Assembly (NCBI GenBank): GCA_025769875.1
Contig: JAGFNK010000044.1
Span: 62,001 to 126,000, forward strand
Length of the DNA stretch: 64,000 bases
From: Russula earlei
Lineage: Eukaryota > Basidiomycota > Agaricomycetes > Russulales > Russulaceae
Direction of reading: 5' to 3'
Part shown: piece by piece, positions 41,196 through 54,100 of the stretch
Numbering within the stretch: position 1 is the stretch's first letter
How the letters are laid out: each line of letters starts with the position of its first letter
Program-made: the position numbers and the translations under genes
The notes under the pieces: generated by a model
Told to the model about the DNA's origin: nothing
Database searches by the model: none
Seen by the model: only the letters and a program-made list of their open reading frames with translations

Positions 41196-43415
41196 CTACT
41201 TTCGGTTTCTTCCCTCACCGCCACTTGGACCATCTCCGCCAGCACTACCAGACATGGATTCCGCATTCACGCCCGTGCCGGAGCGGGCCACCTGCGTCTG
41301 GGACGGTCGAGGTGGTAGCGGATGTGAGCCATGCATCTGGGGCGGCTTCTGCTGTTGTCCACCTTGAATGGCAGCCTTGGCCGCACGCACCGCTGCAAGG
41401 CGGTCGAGCTTGGGAGGTGGTCGCGAACCCAAGTTTGTGAGTGCCGACTCTATTGCGGCTAGGTGTTTGGAGGTCGATGTCAACGGTGATGCAGAAGAGG
41501 CGGGCTGGAGGTGAGGCTGAGCGGGTGCGGGTGCCGATGAGGACGAACCGGAAGGTGATGGCGGTATGGTCATCATTGGACGCAGTGGCACAGATGACGG
41601 TGGCTGTTGTGACTGCAGGTCTGGATTGCTGGGAGACGCGTTGGTTCCTATCCGTTGAGACGTGTTCGCCGCACGTGCCGGGGATACAAGGGGCTGAGAT
41701 TGGGGTGGCGGCATCGGTGAATAGTCTATCACGTTGTATGAGTATCTTATCTATCCCATTTGAGGAATAAAAACACGAACTGCCAATCCGTTGCCGCTTG
41801 GCGGGCGGGTCCACGTCCATCGGGACCGGCCCATCCTGGGTACTGCTCATGCTTAACGCCGCTTCGCCTTGTTTCTCGAGACGATCCAAAAAGACGAGAT
41901 AGTAGCCCATGTGATCCGACTTCCACATCAAATCTTTGGTCTCCTTGCGTGCCGCCATGCGAAGGTCGTGAAGCGCGTCCGCTAGCCGTGGCGTTGAGAA
42001 TTTGTCCTGGAACTCGAAAACGAGCAGGATCATCATCACGAGGTCTATCGGCGCTATTGTTGCAGGACCGCGGGTCACCCTGAGACAGTCTGGATGCGCC
42101 GTAAGCGTGTCGACAAGCAGCTGGTACGTGTGCTGCACCCGTTTCTTCCATGCCGGGTCAAGTGGCGCAGAGTCCTTGAGCCACGTGGTCTGTTGAGATG
42201 TAGTCGTGGTCGTCCGCTTGGCGAAGGGTCGTGGATCAAGGATTGTCTGAAGGGACTGCGCGATCCAACGAAATCCGGCGTCGCGCCTGTCGTTAAAGCC
42301 GAGAGAACGGAGGGGCATCGCAAATTCTGCGACCAGCTCGTGCACGTGCGACTGTCGTGGTGTCGGGGCCTCTGCCTTCATTTTCTCGGCATAGTTGAGA
42401 GCCATGCCAAGCTGTACACGCTAAGAATAAAGGACTGTGAACCCAGCAGGAACCAAGTCGGACACGATCGGACCGCACCCGAAATATCTCGCGCTCGTCA
42501 TCCTCTGAGATTTCCATGTACTCAATACAGACGATCTGTTTATTGGAGAACATGCGCTTGTACTTGGTCGGGAGTTGTTTTCCAACTTTTCCAGGTTTCA
42601 TCTTGTACCAGTATTTTCTCTTGCTCTCACTGCCATCGGTCAGCACGGGGTAAAGCGGATCAGATGACGATATTTAACTCGTCTTTATCTGCGCCGTCGA
42701 ACGATAGAAAGCATAAGCAAAGCAAATCAGAAGGCCGCAACGAGGAGACGTACGGTAAATCTGTTGGTGAAGCTATCGTTGAGAAGTAGGTCAGAAGATG
42801 TCAGGAGAGAGACCCACCAAGCCATCCATGAATCTGGAAATCGACCATTTTGCATAAGTCGGGATGGGAGGAATCAATAGTCAAATGATGCTTACTTTTG
42901 GATCGAGGTCAATCGCTGCTTGCCGTCGATGCAAACCCGTCTCTCCGTGCCATCGGCTGACTGCGACACGGCTGAGGGCATAAATGAGCACCAACCATGA
43001 CGAGCGAGAGGAAGATTACCGAAGATTATAGGTGGGATATAAAAATTCCGAAATACAGAGTCAATGAGACCAATTTGCTTGATTTCCGACCAGACGACAT
43101 CTGTTATACCAATAGGGGTTGACGAAGGTGGATTGAGTGGGGAAGCTGCACGCACCGCGCTGATAGTGGGGATCCAAGTCGATTATGCCTTCAACAATCT
43201 GGTCTAAAAGGTGCGGTTAGGTCGTTTCAAAACGGTAGAAGCATGGCGGTACCGTAAAGTGCCTGGGCAGTGTAAGTTGTCGAGCGGGGCGGTCTTAGAA
43301 CGTTCTTGAACGAAAAGTCATCATTGTCTGACTTTGCGCCTGTCGATTTCTTTCTCTTCGCTATAGGGGTATCGTTCTCAGAGTCTGAGGAATAGTCTGA
43401 GGCTGAACCCATCAT
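41196..43415 (-). CDS. DUF262-domain protein with two microexons
   Basis: Ten exons: 43415-43253, 43203-43156, 43100-43020, 42971-42896, 42833-42818, 42760-42754, 42688-42679, 42629-42479, 42420-41781, 41725-41196. All introns are GT-AG, 48-65 nt, and the frame closes to 573 residues. The DUF262 signature is split over exons: VEGIIDLDPHYQR, VWSEIKQIGLIDSVF, CIDGKQRLTSIQKFMDGL and KQIVCIEYMEISEDDEREIF followed by RVQLGMALNYAEKM. Exons 6 and 7 are only 7 and 10 nt and encode the IYHKDD link expected before KRKYWY. Residues after about 390 are Pro/Ser/Gln-rich. DUF262 is a ParB/Srx-like fold best known in bacterial GmrSD-type systems; in fungi its role is unknown. Its start lies 161 bp from MAD1, divergently. 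Confidence 0.85.
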
Positions 43416-43576
43416 CGTTCGAGCGCTCCTAACCGCGGATTTCTTCAAATTTCGTTTATTCGTTGTGTGGAAGCGTGACTGTGACTCTGACCATGTGATT
43501 ATGTCACGCGCGCCATTCCCAATCGCATCGCCTCGACTCTTTCGCGCCCAACAAGGGGAGGGGAGTGGACAGTATA
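43416..43576. promoter_or_regulatory. Bidirectional promoter between DUF262 gene and MAD1
   Basis: 161 bp separate the two start codons. It is GC-rich with no TATA box and contains a tgacc/gtgac-rich centre near 43480. A shared promoter is inferred from spacing only. Confidence 0.5.
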
Positions 43577-46104
43577 ATGAGCTCAAGGAAGGCCCCCTTA
43601 CCAAAGCCTCAGGCCTCCGCGAGCAGACTAAGGACTACAACGACGACAAAACGCGATTCGCTTGCTGCAGAGCTGGAGCGTGGTTCGTCTCTGGCCGTAC
43701 CCTTTACTGCCACATCTGAGCGTCTACAGATCCGCAGCTGTCCACTGCAAAGAGACAACAGCGTGCCCATGCGCTGAATACAACCCTTTCTCAGGCAGCC
43801 CTCGAGCGCAAGCTCGCCTCCGCAGAGACGACCCGCTTACAGCTCGAAACCCGTCTCCGCGAACGCGACACGACAATAGAGCGTCTCGAAGCCGACCGCC
43901 GGTGGCTCTCCGAACGGGAGCAAGAAGAGAGGGAGGAAAAGGTGCGCATCTCGAAGGAGCGCGAGGAGGAAAAGGCGAGTGGCAAAACCCGCCACCGCCG
44001 TTTCCCCAGCTCAATGTAGGCTCCAGGCAAAAGCAGAGCAGGACATTCGCTCCCTGCGCTCTTCGTTGAGCACCCTCCAGGAAGAGTGCGCCGATCTACA
44101 AGACAAATACGATGCCCTCTCGCACTCGACGTCCCAAAGGCTCGCCGCGCAATTCGCAGAGCTCGCCTCCCGCGAGAGCCAGGTCGAGTCCCTCTCCGCT
44201 GAGCTGCGGGAGGCGCACGAGGCGGCCACATCCCACAGCGCCGAGGTTTTGCGCCTGCAAACCTCGCTTGACGCTCACGCCGCAGCGCAGACCGATCTTG
44301 CCCGCCGCGAAGCCGAAGAGGCGAGCTGGTCCGTGCTGCGCGCCGAGCTCGCGCGCCAGGCAGAACACACGCGCCACCTCGAGGCGGCCCACTCCCGCGC
44401 GACGGCAGAGCTGAGCACCTTGCGCGAACGCCACACGGCCATCGAGGTGCTTCGCGAAGAAAATCGCGCGCTCGAGCGCCGCGCCGCCGCCGCGGACGAA
44501 TTGCGCGAGACCGTCGTGCGCCTCGAGGCGGAGGCGGAGGCCGCACGCGCAGAGCGCGAAGCGTGGTGCGTCTTTCACCCTCTTCGTTTTCCATATTCCT
44601 GGTCCGATCCCAACGGATGCGATCAGGGCGAGAAATTCGGTGCTGGACACACCCGCTACGACCCCCGTCTCGATTACTCAGAGTTTGTCGGTCCTTCGTC
44701 TCGAACACGCGCATCTTCTCGAGGAACACGGCGCGGACCGCGCTGCATTGCGTGAGCGCGAAGCAGAGCTTGCTGACGCACAGGCGCACGAGGCTGATGC
44801 GCGTGCGACCGCCGATGTACTCCTTCATGCCAATCGTGCCGCGGAGAACCGGGCGACGAGGGCTGAACGTGTGGCTGCGCTCGCTGAACGGGAAGTCCGA
44901 TTCCTGCAGGCACTCAATGTATGTCATTCTCTTTTTGGCTCGCCGTCTCGTTTTCCCTTTGAGACCCCCAACCGTGTTCTACAAATAGGCAAGCTACGTA
45001 AGCGAAGAAGCTACGCAGGGTTCAGGTGACATAGACGAGGCCAAGGAACAGCACTCCAAGGACCTCGAGGTGCTGGTGAGCGAGTACAAGGCGCACATAT
45101 ACGCACTTGAGACGGAGATTCAAGAGCTTGCCAAGAGGCCCGCTCTCGAACACAGCTCTGGTTTGCAAGCCTTGCGTGACGAACTGGCCAACGAGAAGAA
45201 CGCTCTCCAAGAAGCACAGCGAGGTCCGTCCCGCCGTCGCATTCACCGCACGTGTGGACCGGCTGACGTACGCTCTCCTTTTCTTTTAGCTTTGGACGAG
45301 AAGGTGGAAGCGGCGGAGCAGGATAGAGACAAGATCGAGCAGCTCGAGCAGACCCTCTTCGAGCTCCGCGGCGAGATCGGCGCCGGGCGACACGTTCCGC
45401 CGGGCGTGCGCGTTCTTTCGCTGGTCGCCAACCCCGCTCAGGACTGGGCGGACCTGCGCCAGGCCGCGCTTGACAGGCTCAAGGAAGAGAACGCGGCGCT
45501 ACTACAGCGCCTCTCCGTGCTCGAAGCATCCAGCATACGTGGCGGACGCGCCTCCACCTCCACCCCCGCCGACGTCTCCACTGCCACCGCCACCGATACC
45601 GACACCGATACGAACGTCAGGGACGCGACCACCGGGCCGTCGTCGATGACGGCGGCGGCGGAAGAGCTAGTGCCACGGGCGAGCTGGACGGCCGTGTGCC
45701 AGGAAAAGGCGCAGCTGGAGGAAGAGCTGCGGCAGAAGGAGAAGCGGATGCTGCGGCTGCGCCAGGTGTTCGCGGCCAAGACAGCCGAGTTCCGCGAGGC
45801 GCTCTCGGCGATACTGGGCGTCAAGCTCGCGTTCTACGATAACGGCCAGGTGCGCGTCACGTCGCAGTACGACCTCGGCGCCGCATTCGTCTTTCAGCCC
45901 GCGCCACGGAGCGCCGGGAGCGGAGGCGGGGGAGCGGCACGCATGCAACTCGTTGCGCAGGGAGAGGGCGGTCCCCAGGAGCTGCCGCAGCTTATGCGGA
46001 ACTGGGTCGAGATGGAGCAGAGCATACCGTGCTTCCTGGCGAGCGTCACGCTCGAGTGCTACGATAAGTGGAAGCGAGAGCAGGAAATGAGCGTCAGGGA
46101 GTAA
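43577..46104 (+). CDS. MAD1: Spindle assembly checkpoint protein Mad1
   Basis: Six exons: 43577-43682, 43730-43978, 44037-44565, 44627-44918, 44989-45223, 45290-46104, giving 741 residues, close to the usual 650-750. Most of the protein is coiled coil. Residues 509-519 (GVRVLSLVANP) fit the Mad2-interaction motif. Residues 626-631 (RLRQVF) occupy the place of the conserved RLK motif that binds Bub1. The C-terminal RWD-like domain follows (AKTAEFREALSAILGVKLAF, NGQVRVTSQYD, then IPCFLASVTLECYDK). Mad1 recruits Mad2 to unattached kinetochores and delays anaphase. Unusual points: the second RLK position reads RLR, and an Asp/Thr/Ser-rich insert lies between the Mad2 motif and the C-terminal domain. 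It is probably single-copy and essential to checkpoint function. Confidence 0.93.
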
Positions 46105-46337
46105 CGGTCGTCATCGAGCGTATTTATGGTGTCTTTCGTGACGAGTCGCTCCTGTTCAATCTATCGCAGATGGGGATGAATGAAGGGGCATCTATTGGCA
46201 ATACCGCTATCTAGAAGATCTCAATGACTGGGTGCTGCTGATGTTGTCTTGTCTATTGGATACGGGAATCTATGCGGACCGTCTCTAATGGCTGTCCTAG
46301 TTTGACTTGTCCCTTGCGCAGAGTTTATGTGGTTTTG

Positions 46338-46544
46338 TCAGACAACGCGCGCCCGCTTGTTCCCATTTGCCGTGCCGTTCTCATGGGTGGCATCGACCGC
46401 GGCAAAGTACTCGAGCTTCGTGACAGGATCCGCCCGGATCGTCCTCGCGCCCTCCTTCCAATTCGCAGGGCACACTTCGCCGTGGACATCCTTCGACCGC
46501 GCCACACCACATCCCATCGGACCGGAAAAGGGTCAGCGCCGTAG

Positions 46545-46577
<33 letters not shown>

Positions 46578-47304
46578 CAGAAAAAGAGGCTCGACTCACG
46601 GTGAACTGGAACGCCTGGACGAGACGCAGCGCCTCGTCGACGGAGCGTCCGACGGGCAAGTCGTTGATCGTGATCTGACGCAGGACGCCGCTCGGGTCGA
46701 TCAGGTAACTCGCGCGGAGCGCGATCCCCTTGGCCTCGATCAAGCACCCGTACTCGCGCGCCACACTCATGTTGCGGTCCGCCAGCAGCGGGATGCGCAG
46801 GTTGGGCCCGAGCCCGCCCGCGGCGCGGGGCTGCTGCGCCCAAGCGTGGTGGGAGTATTCCGAGTCGGTCGAGATGGCTGCGTTCGGGTTGGGGAATTTT
46901 TTTTTTTTTTTTTTTGGGGGGGGGAGACGTCGCTCGCGTCAGGGGTCGATGAGGGGCGCGTCTATTACGTACCGAGCACGGTGGTGTTGAAACGCGCAAA
47001 TTCAGGGAGCGCGTCGTCAAAGGCCAGGATCTCGGTTGGGCACACAAAGGTAAAGTCGCTGGTAGAACGAGCATTAGACGGGGGCAGGAGGGGGGGGGGG
47101 GGAGGGGGGTTGAGATGGGGCTCACAGAGGGTAGAACATGAGAATCACCCTATGCTGGACTTGTCAGAAATAGCCGATGAGAGGGGAGAAAGGGTGTGTG
47201 TACCATTGGCCGCGATAGTCCGACAGCGAGACCTCTTTGAAAGCACCATCCACAAGAGCGTTGACGGTAAAGGCGGGGGCAGGGTTCTGAATGGTGGGAG
47301 ACAT
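46338..47304 (-). CDS. 2-Cys peroxiredoxin (Tsa1/Prx1 type)
   Basis: Five exons: 47304-47204, 47149-47126, 47058-46973, 46877-46600, 46490-46338, giving 213 residues. Peroxidatic cysteine in [13 protein letters not shown]; active-site arginine context [16 protein letters not shown]; resolving cysteine in [15 protein letters not shown]. It has GGLG and a YF pair near the C-terminus, the two features of hyperoxidation-sensitive eukaryotic enzymes. It reduces hydrogen peroxide in the cytosol using thioredoxin. Intron 4 contains a run of about 29 T and intron 3 a run of about 20 A (sense strand), possibly collapsed or expanded in assembly. It converges with MAD1 (233 bp between stops). Confidence 0.93.
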
Positions 47305-48398
47305 CTCAGGCTTAATGACGGACGAAAAAAAAGCGGCGAGGACGGGGAGGCATCGTTTATATTCAGACGAATTGAATTAATTAATTTTCTTTCTCATCGC
47401 GACGCGTCTCTTTGTTCTTGTTTACACTCCCTGCCGCATTATAATTCAAAGACGTGATAACAGCTGCCCCAATGACTTTCTTTCCGTCATTTTAGAAACG
47501 CATGGCGGTATCACCAGCGATGTGCTAGCGAGAGCTACGTCAACGAAGAACGGAGACAGGCTATATTACGTATGACATCTCGCCAGCTCCGTACCCGAGC
47601 CCCCACCATTTGCAATGTGCTGTACCGATGCTCCGACTTGCTATTCTCTCAACTCCGCATCTTCCCACTGGACAATTTCCTGGTAAGTCACTCAGAGGAA
47701 TGATCTTCCGTATGCCATACCAGTGCTACTGGCGATATCTCGAGTGCAACGCCATACCGTCAGAAGAGGGCCAAGCCGAACCATACGTCATGTTACCCGT
47801 TGATTGATGCGGCTAGGACAGAGCCCACACGAATCAGAAAATCCGGGCTGAACGTGTCAAGCCAGAACACCGTACTGCAGGGCTGCAAGAGTGGGAGGAC
47901 CAGGCCCGAGGCATTTTGTCCAGACCGGCAAACTGACATCGCAATGTCAGACCGATTCCTCCCAACCAATACTTCCAAATGGCGTTTCGCGACTGTTGCC
48001 CTCTTGAAATCTGTGCTAGTGGCAATTTCCAGTACGTGCCATTTGCTCAGGCCTCGGAGCATTTTTGTCAACCGCTAGTATGCAAGGGCATCAACGATAG
48101 AGTAATGTCTTACCCTGACAGCCGGATGCAAGACACGACGAGGTGATGATATCACGAAATGGGGGTTACATGTACTGAGCATTGGTAGACGGCGAGGCAT
48201 TCGGGCAAGACAAAGATACTAGATGTCAAGGGCTCGAAAATAAAAGACTACTCATAAACCATGATCTTCCAAGTCCTACAAGTTCCCCCCCAGCTTTACC
48301 AATCCCAATCGTGGACAGTCACAGGATAACCGGAGAGCCGTCGTGCTGTGACGAACCGCCCAATGGCGACCCTCCAGGCCCTGAGGGCTCGATCCCTT
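47305..48398. other. Stretch without a recognised gene
   Basis: Upstream side of the peroxiredoxin gene, then about 900 bp with only short overlapping ORFs on both strands (for example 47793-48078) and no domain. Confidence 0.4.
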
Positions 48399-49696
48399 CT
48401 ACAAACACACTCCGTAGTGCAGGCAACATCCCTTTCCCCCTTCCCTAGCATGCTTTTTCAGGGCATCCGTGACACGCAGTGCCATTTCGTTGCACAGGTA
48501 TAGATTCTTCAGGGCTGGAAATAGACCTAAGATATCCAGCCATTGTTTTCTCTCCTTGCTGTCATCCCGATGTACTGGATAGACATCGGCTATGATGTCG
48601 AGCCGTTCCACAGTGGAGTGGAGAGGTGAGGTCAAATTGCAGATCTGGGCCAGAGACGAAAGTATCGCATCTCCGAAAGTGTACTGGATTCCCAACTCGA
48701 GCGCCGTGTAATCAACTGTCCCTACTTGTGAGGAAAGTGTAAGCCGCATGGAGCAGCCGCGACAGGACAACGTTGCTTGGCAGAATGTCTTGAGCCTTTT
48801 CGCGTGGTTAATGAACCGGTGAAGGTGTGGGACATTAAAAGTGACGCTCATGAAAGTGCTTAGGTCGCAGAGTAGGGGGGCGTCAATTCGGGCCACGAGG
48901 CTTTCCAAGTATGGATTAACGCCTTGAAAGTCTAGCACAGTAAGAGCGGGGAGGGCACAGGGTGTGAGCAGAGGCAGACGCTGGCCTTCCAAGTCAGAGC
49001 GAGGTGGAACGGATCCGGAGTGGAAATGAAGGATGAGGGTTTCGAGCCCGGACATCGCAGAGAGGCAACTGGCCATGACTTCGGGTGAGACGTATGCTGA
49101 ATGGGGAATGCCTCGAAGGGAGAGATAGACAAGGCAATGGGCAGACAAGAGCAGTCTCAGCATTCCCGGAAATGGAATGTTTTCTAGTGAGAGGGTTCAC
49201 CTAAGACAAGATCAGGAATATCCCCCCTCCAGTCATACCTGAGCAGAACGTGCAGCTTTGCCAGTTCCGAGAATGGCTTCCGCATCTCCGCTATAAATTG
49301 TCGCCAGAACCCCTTTGAATGGTTGGAGAGGTCGATTTGACATACGCGATCATGGTGTTTCGACGCGAGTACGGAAATGATGCCATATCGACCATATGAT
49401 GCTCTGCGACCGTTGTGCCTTACCGCTATGGGCAAGGTTGCCGTTGCCAGTGGCCAGACCTCGATCATTGCCGCGATAGATCTTCTTCCTGTGTACACTA
49501 GTTGCAGATCCAGATGACGTGGGGATGAAAACACGAGACATCGCCACCGTCGGCATACATGAACTAGTGTATGCCATTTGGTCCTCTCAATACCCCAAAC
49601 ATCCACATAGAACTTAAATGCTTCCAGGAGGACTTCGTCAGGAAGCGTGCCAATCGTTCGTCGACTATGGTGTTGACCGGCGAATCTTACGGGCAC
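48399..49696 (-). pseudogene. Frameshifted F-box gene of a second subfamily
   Basis: The first part (49696-49184) encodes TIGTLPDEVLLEAFKFYV and WHTLVHVCRRWRCLVFSSPR, a standard F-box, and ends GDIPDLVLGEPSH then stop. The second part, in another frame from about 49195 to 48399, begins SLENIPFPGMLRLLLSAHCL and continues as LRR-like sequence ending in a stop at 48399. The boundary shows a short deletion with frameshift where related proteins have a longer APRLRSL-type link. No plausible intron repairs it. It is unrelated in detail to array members A-G. Confidence 0.75.
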
Positions 49697-51152
49697 AACT
49701 GTGTTGAGCCAGAGGACGCACGATTCTGGTTAGCCTTCCCTTCGATGAGGATTCGTACATCGGTATCGACAAGCAGGTAGAGTTAGGCAGTGGAGAGAAC
49801 CTTGATTACGCATCACTTAACCCGGCAACGGTAATGGCCCTGCCCCTAACCCCTGGAACTGCCTTTTTCGCGTATGGATTGTGCTTATTTTCTTCACCAT
49901 CTTCATCATCTACGTGTACCAACCGCACGGTCTTGGAGCCGTGGTTTAATTGCGTAGCAGTTCTGATGGCGATATATAGATACATCACGCTGTTGCCAGT
50001 TTTATGACACGATAGCTCATACTATTCGCCTCTTTCTCCAACAGCTCGGCCACTCCTTTTCTTCTATCTTCTTTGGACTCTGCGGAACAAGTTGACAAGG
50101 GATCCTCTGGGTGGCGACGATACACCGAAAAACTCTTTTGAGTCTATCCCAGGCTTCTATAAATCGGATGAGGACCTCTGAGAGCATCTCCCCGAAGAGG
50201 TGTAGAGGGAGGTAGATCCTTGGGTCGCACCTTGTCATCAAATTCGGTCTAGGAGTTTTCACTTGCTTATCATCTGTCTCAACGCCGCTTGCGAGATAGG
50301 CAGCTCCGTGGTTAAAGGAAACACTGGTATCGCACAGGAGAACAAGTTTGAAGTCTGTGTGACCTTCATTGGGGGTCTTTATAATATACACGTAGCCTAC
50401 CCATCGCTCGTACGGGGGAGCCGAGAACGCCTGCGAGTGTTAGATGTTCGAGTAACGAGCGGGTTACGGTTGCAGGGCCCGGGTGAGACGGTGCCGGCGG
50501 CCCCATATACCTGTCGCTCGCTTTGCTATCAGTGTTCCTCGCTCGCTCTAATATTTCGAGGACGTATGAATCTCAAACAAGGTCATGCTAGACGGGCTCG
50601 AAACCATGGCCCATGCCGTGGCTTGGCCACAGACCTACCAAATCGCTTTAGTGAGTCCAACTATTTACGCCCGCCGCGGCCCGGGCCGGCCACAGGCTTT
50701 GGGCTGGGCAGGGCTGGGCACATCATTGCACTAATTACAGCACTAAGGTAAGGTGACACCACAAAAGTCTGAAAAAAAAATTGTATGCGGCTCCTCGATG
50801 ACACAGATTTTCGGCCACAATCCAGATTGTGAGGAAATATAAAGTACTACCTGAGATGGTAGGAGGTTGTACGGGATATAGCTTTTAGCAGCGATACAGC
50901 ATAGCCACTGGTATCCACAGGATTCAAGGGTCTGGCATTCCGGTCACCGTTGACCTACGACGACATTAATGCTTGGCTGCATTTCATTGGGTTTTCAAGC
51001 ACTCGCCTTGCAATAAACAAGACGTCGAAATCGATTACACTCGCGATGTTGATTTGGCAACTCGACCCAATGATCTTATGAGCATTATTATAGAGGAGTC
51101 AACATCACGTAAATAAAGGAAAAGATGCGTCGCCAACTCACGGAAGGCTTCG
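49697..51152. other. Stretch without a recognised gene
   Basis: Only short ORFs. 50640-50720 is GGCC-rich with repeated ggctgggca. The receptor gene ends at 51153. Confidence 0.4.
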
Positions 51153-54100
51153 TCATCTACGATTTTTGGCACCATGTGCTAACAGGAGCTCCATTACATT
51201 CCGATGTGGAGGCCGGCATTCAGATGCTCTCTCGAATGGTGTACGACCCTCGTTGTCCCGCGCATCAACATTGGAGCGATACCGGAGCAGCAGCCGTACA
51301 ATGTCAAGTTCTCCCATTGCTGATGCCACATGTAATGCTGTCGCGTTATGCTCGTTCAACGCGTTCGGATCTGCACCATGCTTAAGAACTGCCAGAGCAA
51401 TGTCCACGTTTCCATTTTGCGATGCGAAATGCAATGCCGTTGACCCCCGGCGGGTCTGGGCGTTTGGCTTTGCACCATGCTCGAGGAGCGCCCGAGCAAC
51501 ATCCACGTGCTCGTTTTGTGATGCGAAATGCAACGCCGTCCAGTTATCTTTCTCCTGGGCATTGGAATCTGCACCACGCTGGAGAAGTGTTTGAGCAACA
51601 AGCACATGTCCGTTTTGTGATGCCAAATGCAATGGCGTCGCATCGTCTTTCTCCATGAAATTTGGATCTGCGCCACGCTCGAGAAGTATTCGAGCAACGT
51701 CCGCGTGTCCATTTTGTGATGCAAAATGCAATGCCATCCACTTATTTCTCTCCTGGGCATTGGGATCTACGCCACGCTCCAGAAGTATCAGAGCAACATC
51801 CGCATGTCCATTTTGTGATGCCAACTGCAATGCCGTCCCATTATGTTTCTGCTGGGCATTTGGATCTGCGCCGTTCTCGAGAAGCATCCGTACAACAACG
51901 ACATGCCCGTTTTGTGATGACAAATGCAATGCTGTCCACATATCTTTCTCCTGGGCGTTTGGATCTGCGCCGTGCTTGAGAAGTGCGCGAACAACATCCG
52001 CGTGTCCGTTTTGTGATGCCAAATGCAACGCTGACCAGTTATCTTTCTCCTGAGCATGTGGATCTGCGCCACCCTCGAGAAGCGCCCTAGCAACATTGAC
52101 GTGTCCCTTTTGTGAGGCAAAGTGCAATGCTGTACATTTATCTTTGTCCTGAACATTCCGACCTGCACCATGCTGGAGAAGCAGGCAAGCAATGTCCACA
52201 TGTCCGTGTCTCGATGCGAAATGCAAGGCCGTCGACTTCAAACGTGTTTGAGAGTTCGGATCCGCGCCACGCTCGAGAAGCGTTCGAACAACATCCATGT
52301 GTCCATTTTGTGATGCCAAATGTAACGCCATCCAGTTATCTTTCTCCCGGGCATTTGGATCTGTGCCACCCTCAAGAAGTGTGCGGGAAACGACTTCATG
52401 CCCGTTTTGTGATGCCAAGTGCAATGCTGTCGCATTAGCTTTCTGCAGGGCATTTGGATCTGCGCCATGCTTGAGAAGTGCATGAACAATATCCACGTGT
52501 CCGTTTTGCGATGCCAAATGCAATGCTGTCCAGTTATCTTTCTCCTGAGCATTTGGATCTGCGCCATGCTCGAGAATCGCCTTAACAACGACCACATGTC
52601 CGTTTTGTGATGCAAAATGCAGTGCCGTCCAGTCATCATTGTCCGGGGCGTTCCGATCTGCACCACTCTGGAGAAGCAGGCGAGAAATGTCCACATGTCC
52701 GTTCTTCGATGCGAAATGCAATGCTGTCGACATCGAGTGCGTCTGGGAGTTCGGATCTGCACCACGCTCGAGAAGTGTTTGAGCAACATCCACGTGTCCG
52801 TTTTGTGATGCCAAATGCAATGCCGTCGCATTATTTTTCTGTTTGGCATTTGGATCTGCGCCAAGCTCGAGAAGCGTCTGGGCAACATCCACGTGTCCAT
52901 TTTGTGATGCTAAATGCAATGCAGTCCAGTTATCTTTCTCCCGAGCATTCGGATCTACGCCACTTTCGAGAAGCAAACGAGCCATGTCCGCATGTCCGTT
53001 TTTCGATGCCAAATGCAATGCTGTCCAGACATCATTCTCAAGGGCGTTTGGATCTGCGCCATTCTCGAGAAGTGCCCGAGCGACATCCATGTGTCCATTT
53101 TGCGATGCCATATGCAATGCCGTCCAGTCATCTTTCTCCTGGGCATTTGGATCTGCGCCACCCTCGAGAAGCGCCCTGGCAACATCCACGTGTCCGTTCT
53201 GTGATGCGAAATGTAATGCTGTCCAGTTATCTTCTTCCTGGACATTCCAATTTGCACCACGCTGGAGAAGTACACGAACAATGTTCACATGTCCGTTTCT
53301 CGATGCGAAATGCAATGCCGTTGACTTCAAGTGCGACTGTGAGTCCGGATCTGCGCCACACGCGAGAAGTGCCCGAGCAACATCCACGTGACCGTTTTGT
53401 GAAGCAAAATGCAACGCTGTCCAGTTATCTTTCTCCTGGGCATTCGGATCTGCGCCACGCCCGAGAAGTAACCGAGTAACCTCCACGTGTCCGTTTTGTG
53501 ATGCCAAATGCAATGCCATCACATCATCCTCCTGCTGGGCCTTTAAATCTGCCCCACGCTCGAGAAGCGTCCGAGCGACGTCCACGTGTCCGTTTTGTGA
53601 TGCCAAATGCAATGCAGTCCAGTTACTTTTCTCCTGAGAATTTGGATCTGCACCACGCTCGAGAAGTGTTCGAGTAACATCTACGTGTCCGTTTTGTGAT
53701 GCAAAATGTAATGCTGTCCAGTTATCTTTCTCCTGAGCGTGCAGATCTGCGCCGCGATCGAGAAGCATGCGAGCAGTATCCACATGTCCATTTCTCGATG
53801 CGAAATGCAATGCCGTTGACTTCAGGTGCGTCTGGGAGTTCAGATCTGCACCACGCTCGAGAAGCAGCTGTGATACATCTATGTGTCCGTTTTGTGATGC
53901 GAAATGCAATGCCGTCGCGTCATCTTTTTGCAGGGAGTTTGGATCTGCGCCAAGCTCGAGAAGCGTCTGGGCAACATCCACGTGTCCATTCTGTGATGCC
54001 AAATGCAATGCTGTCCAGTTATCTTTGTCCTGGGCATTCGATTCTGCACCATGCTCGAGAAGGACTCGAGCCACGTTCACGTGACCGTTTTTAGACGCGA

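Noticed and set aside
41245..41780. Continuation of the DUF262 ORF past the last intron
   Set aside because: A 55-nt GT-AG intron (41726-41780) moves it to the better Pro/Ser/Gln-rich frame; the read-through frame is Cys/Thr-rich and arbitrary.
43791..44927. Minus-strand 378-codon ORF across MAD1
   Set aside because: Arg/Ala-rich antisense of a GC-rich coiled-coil gene; MAD1 on the plus strand has domain support.
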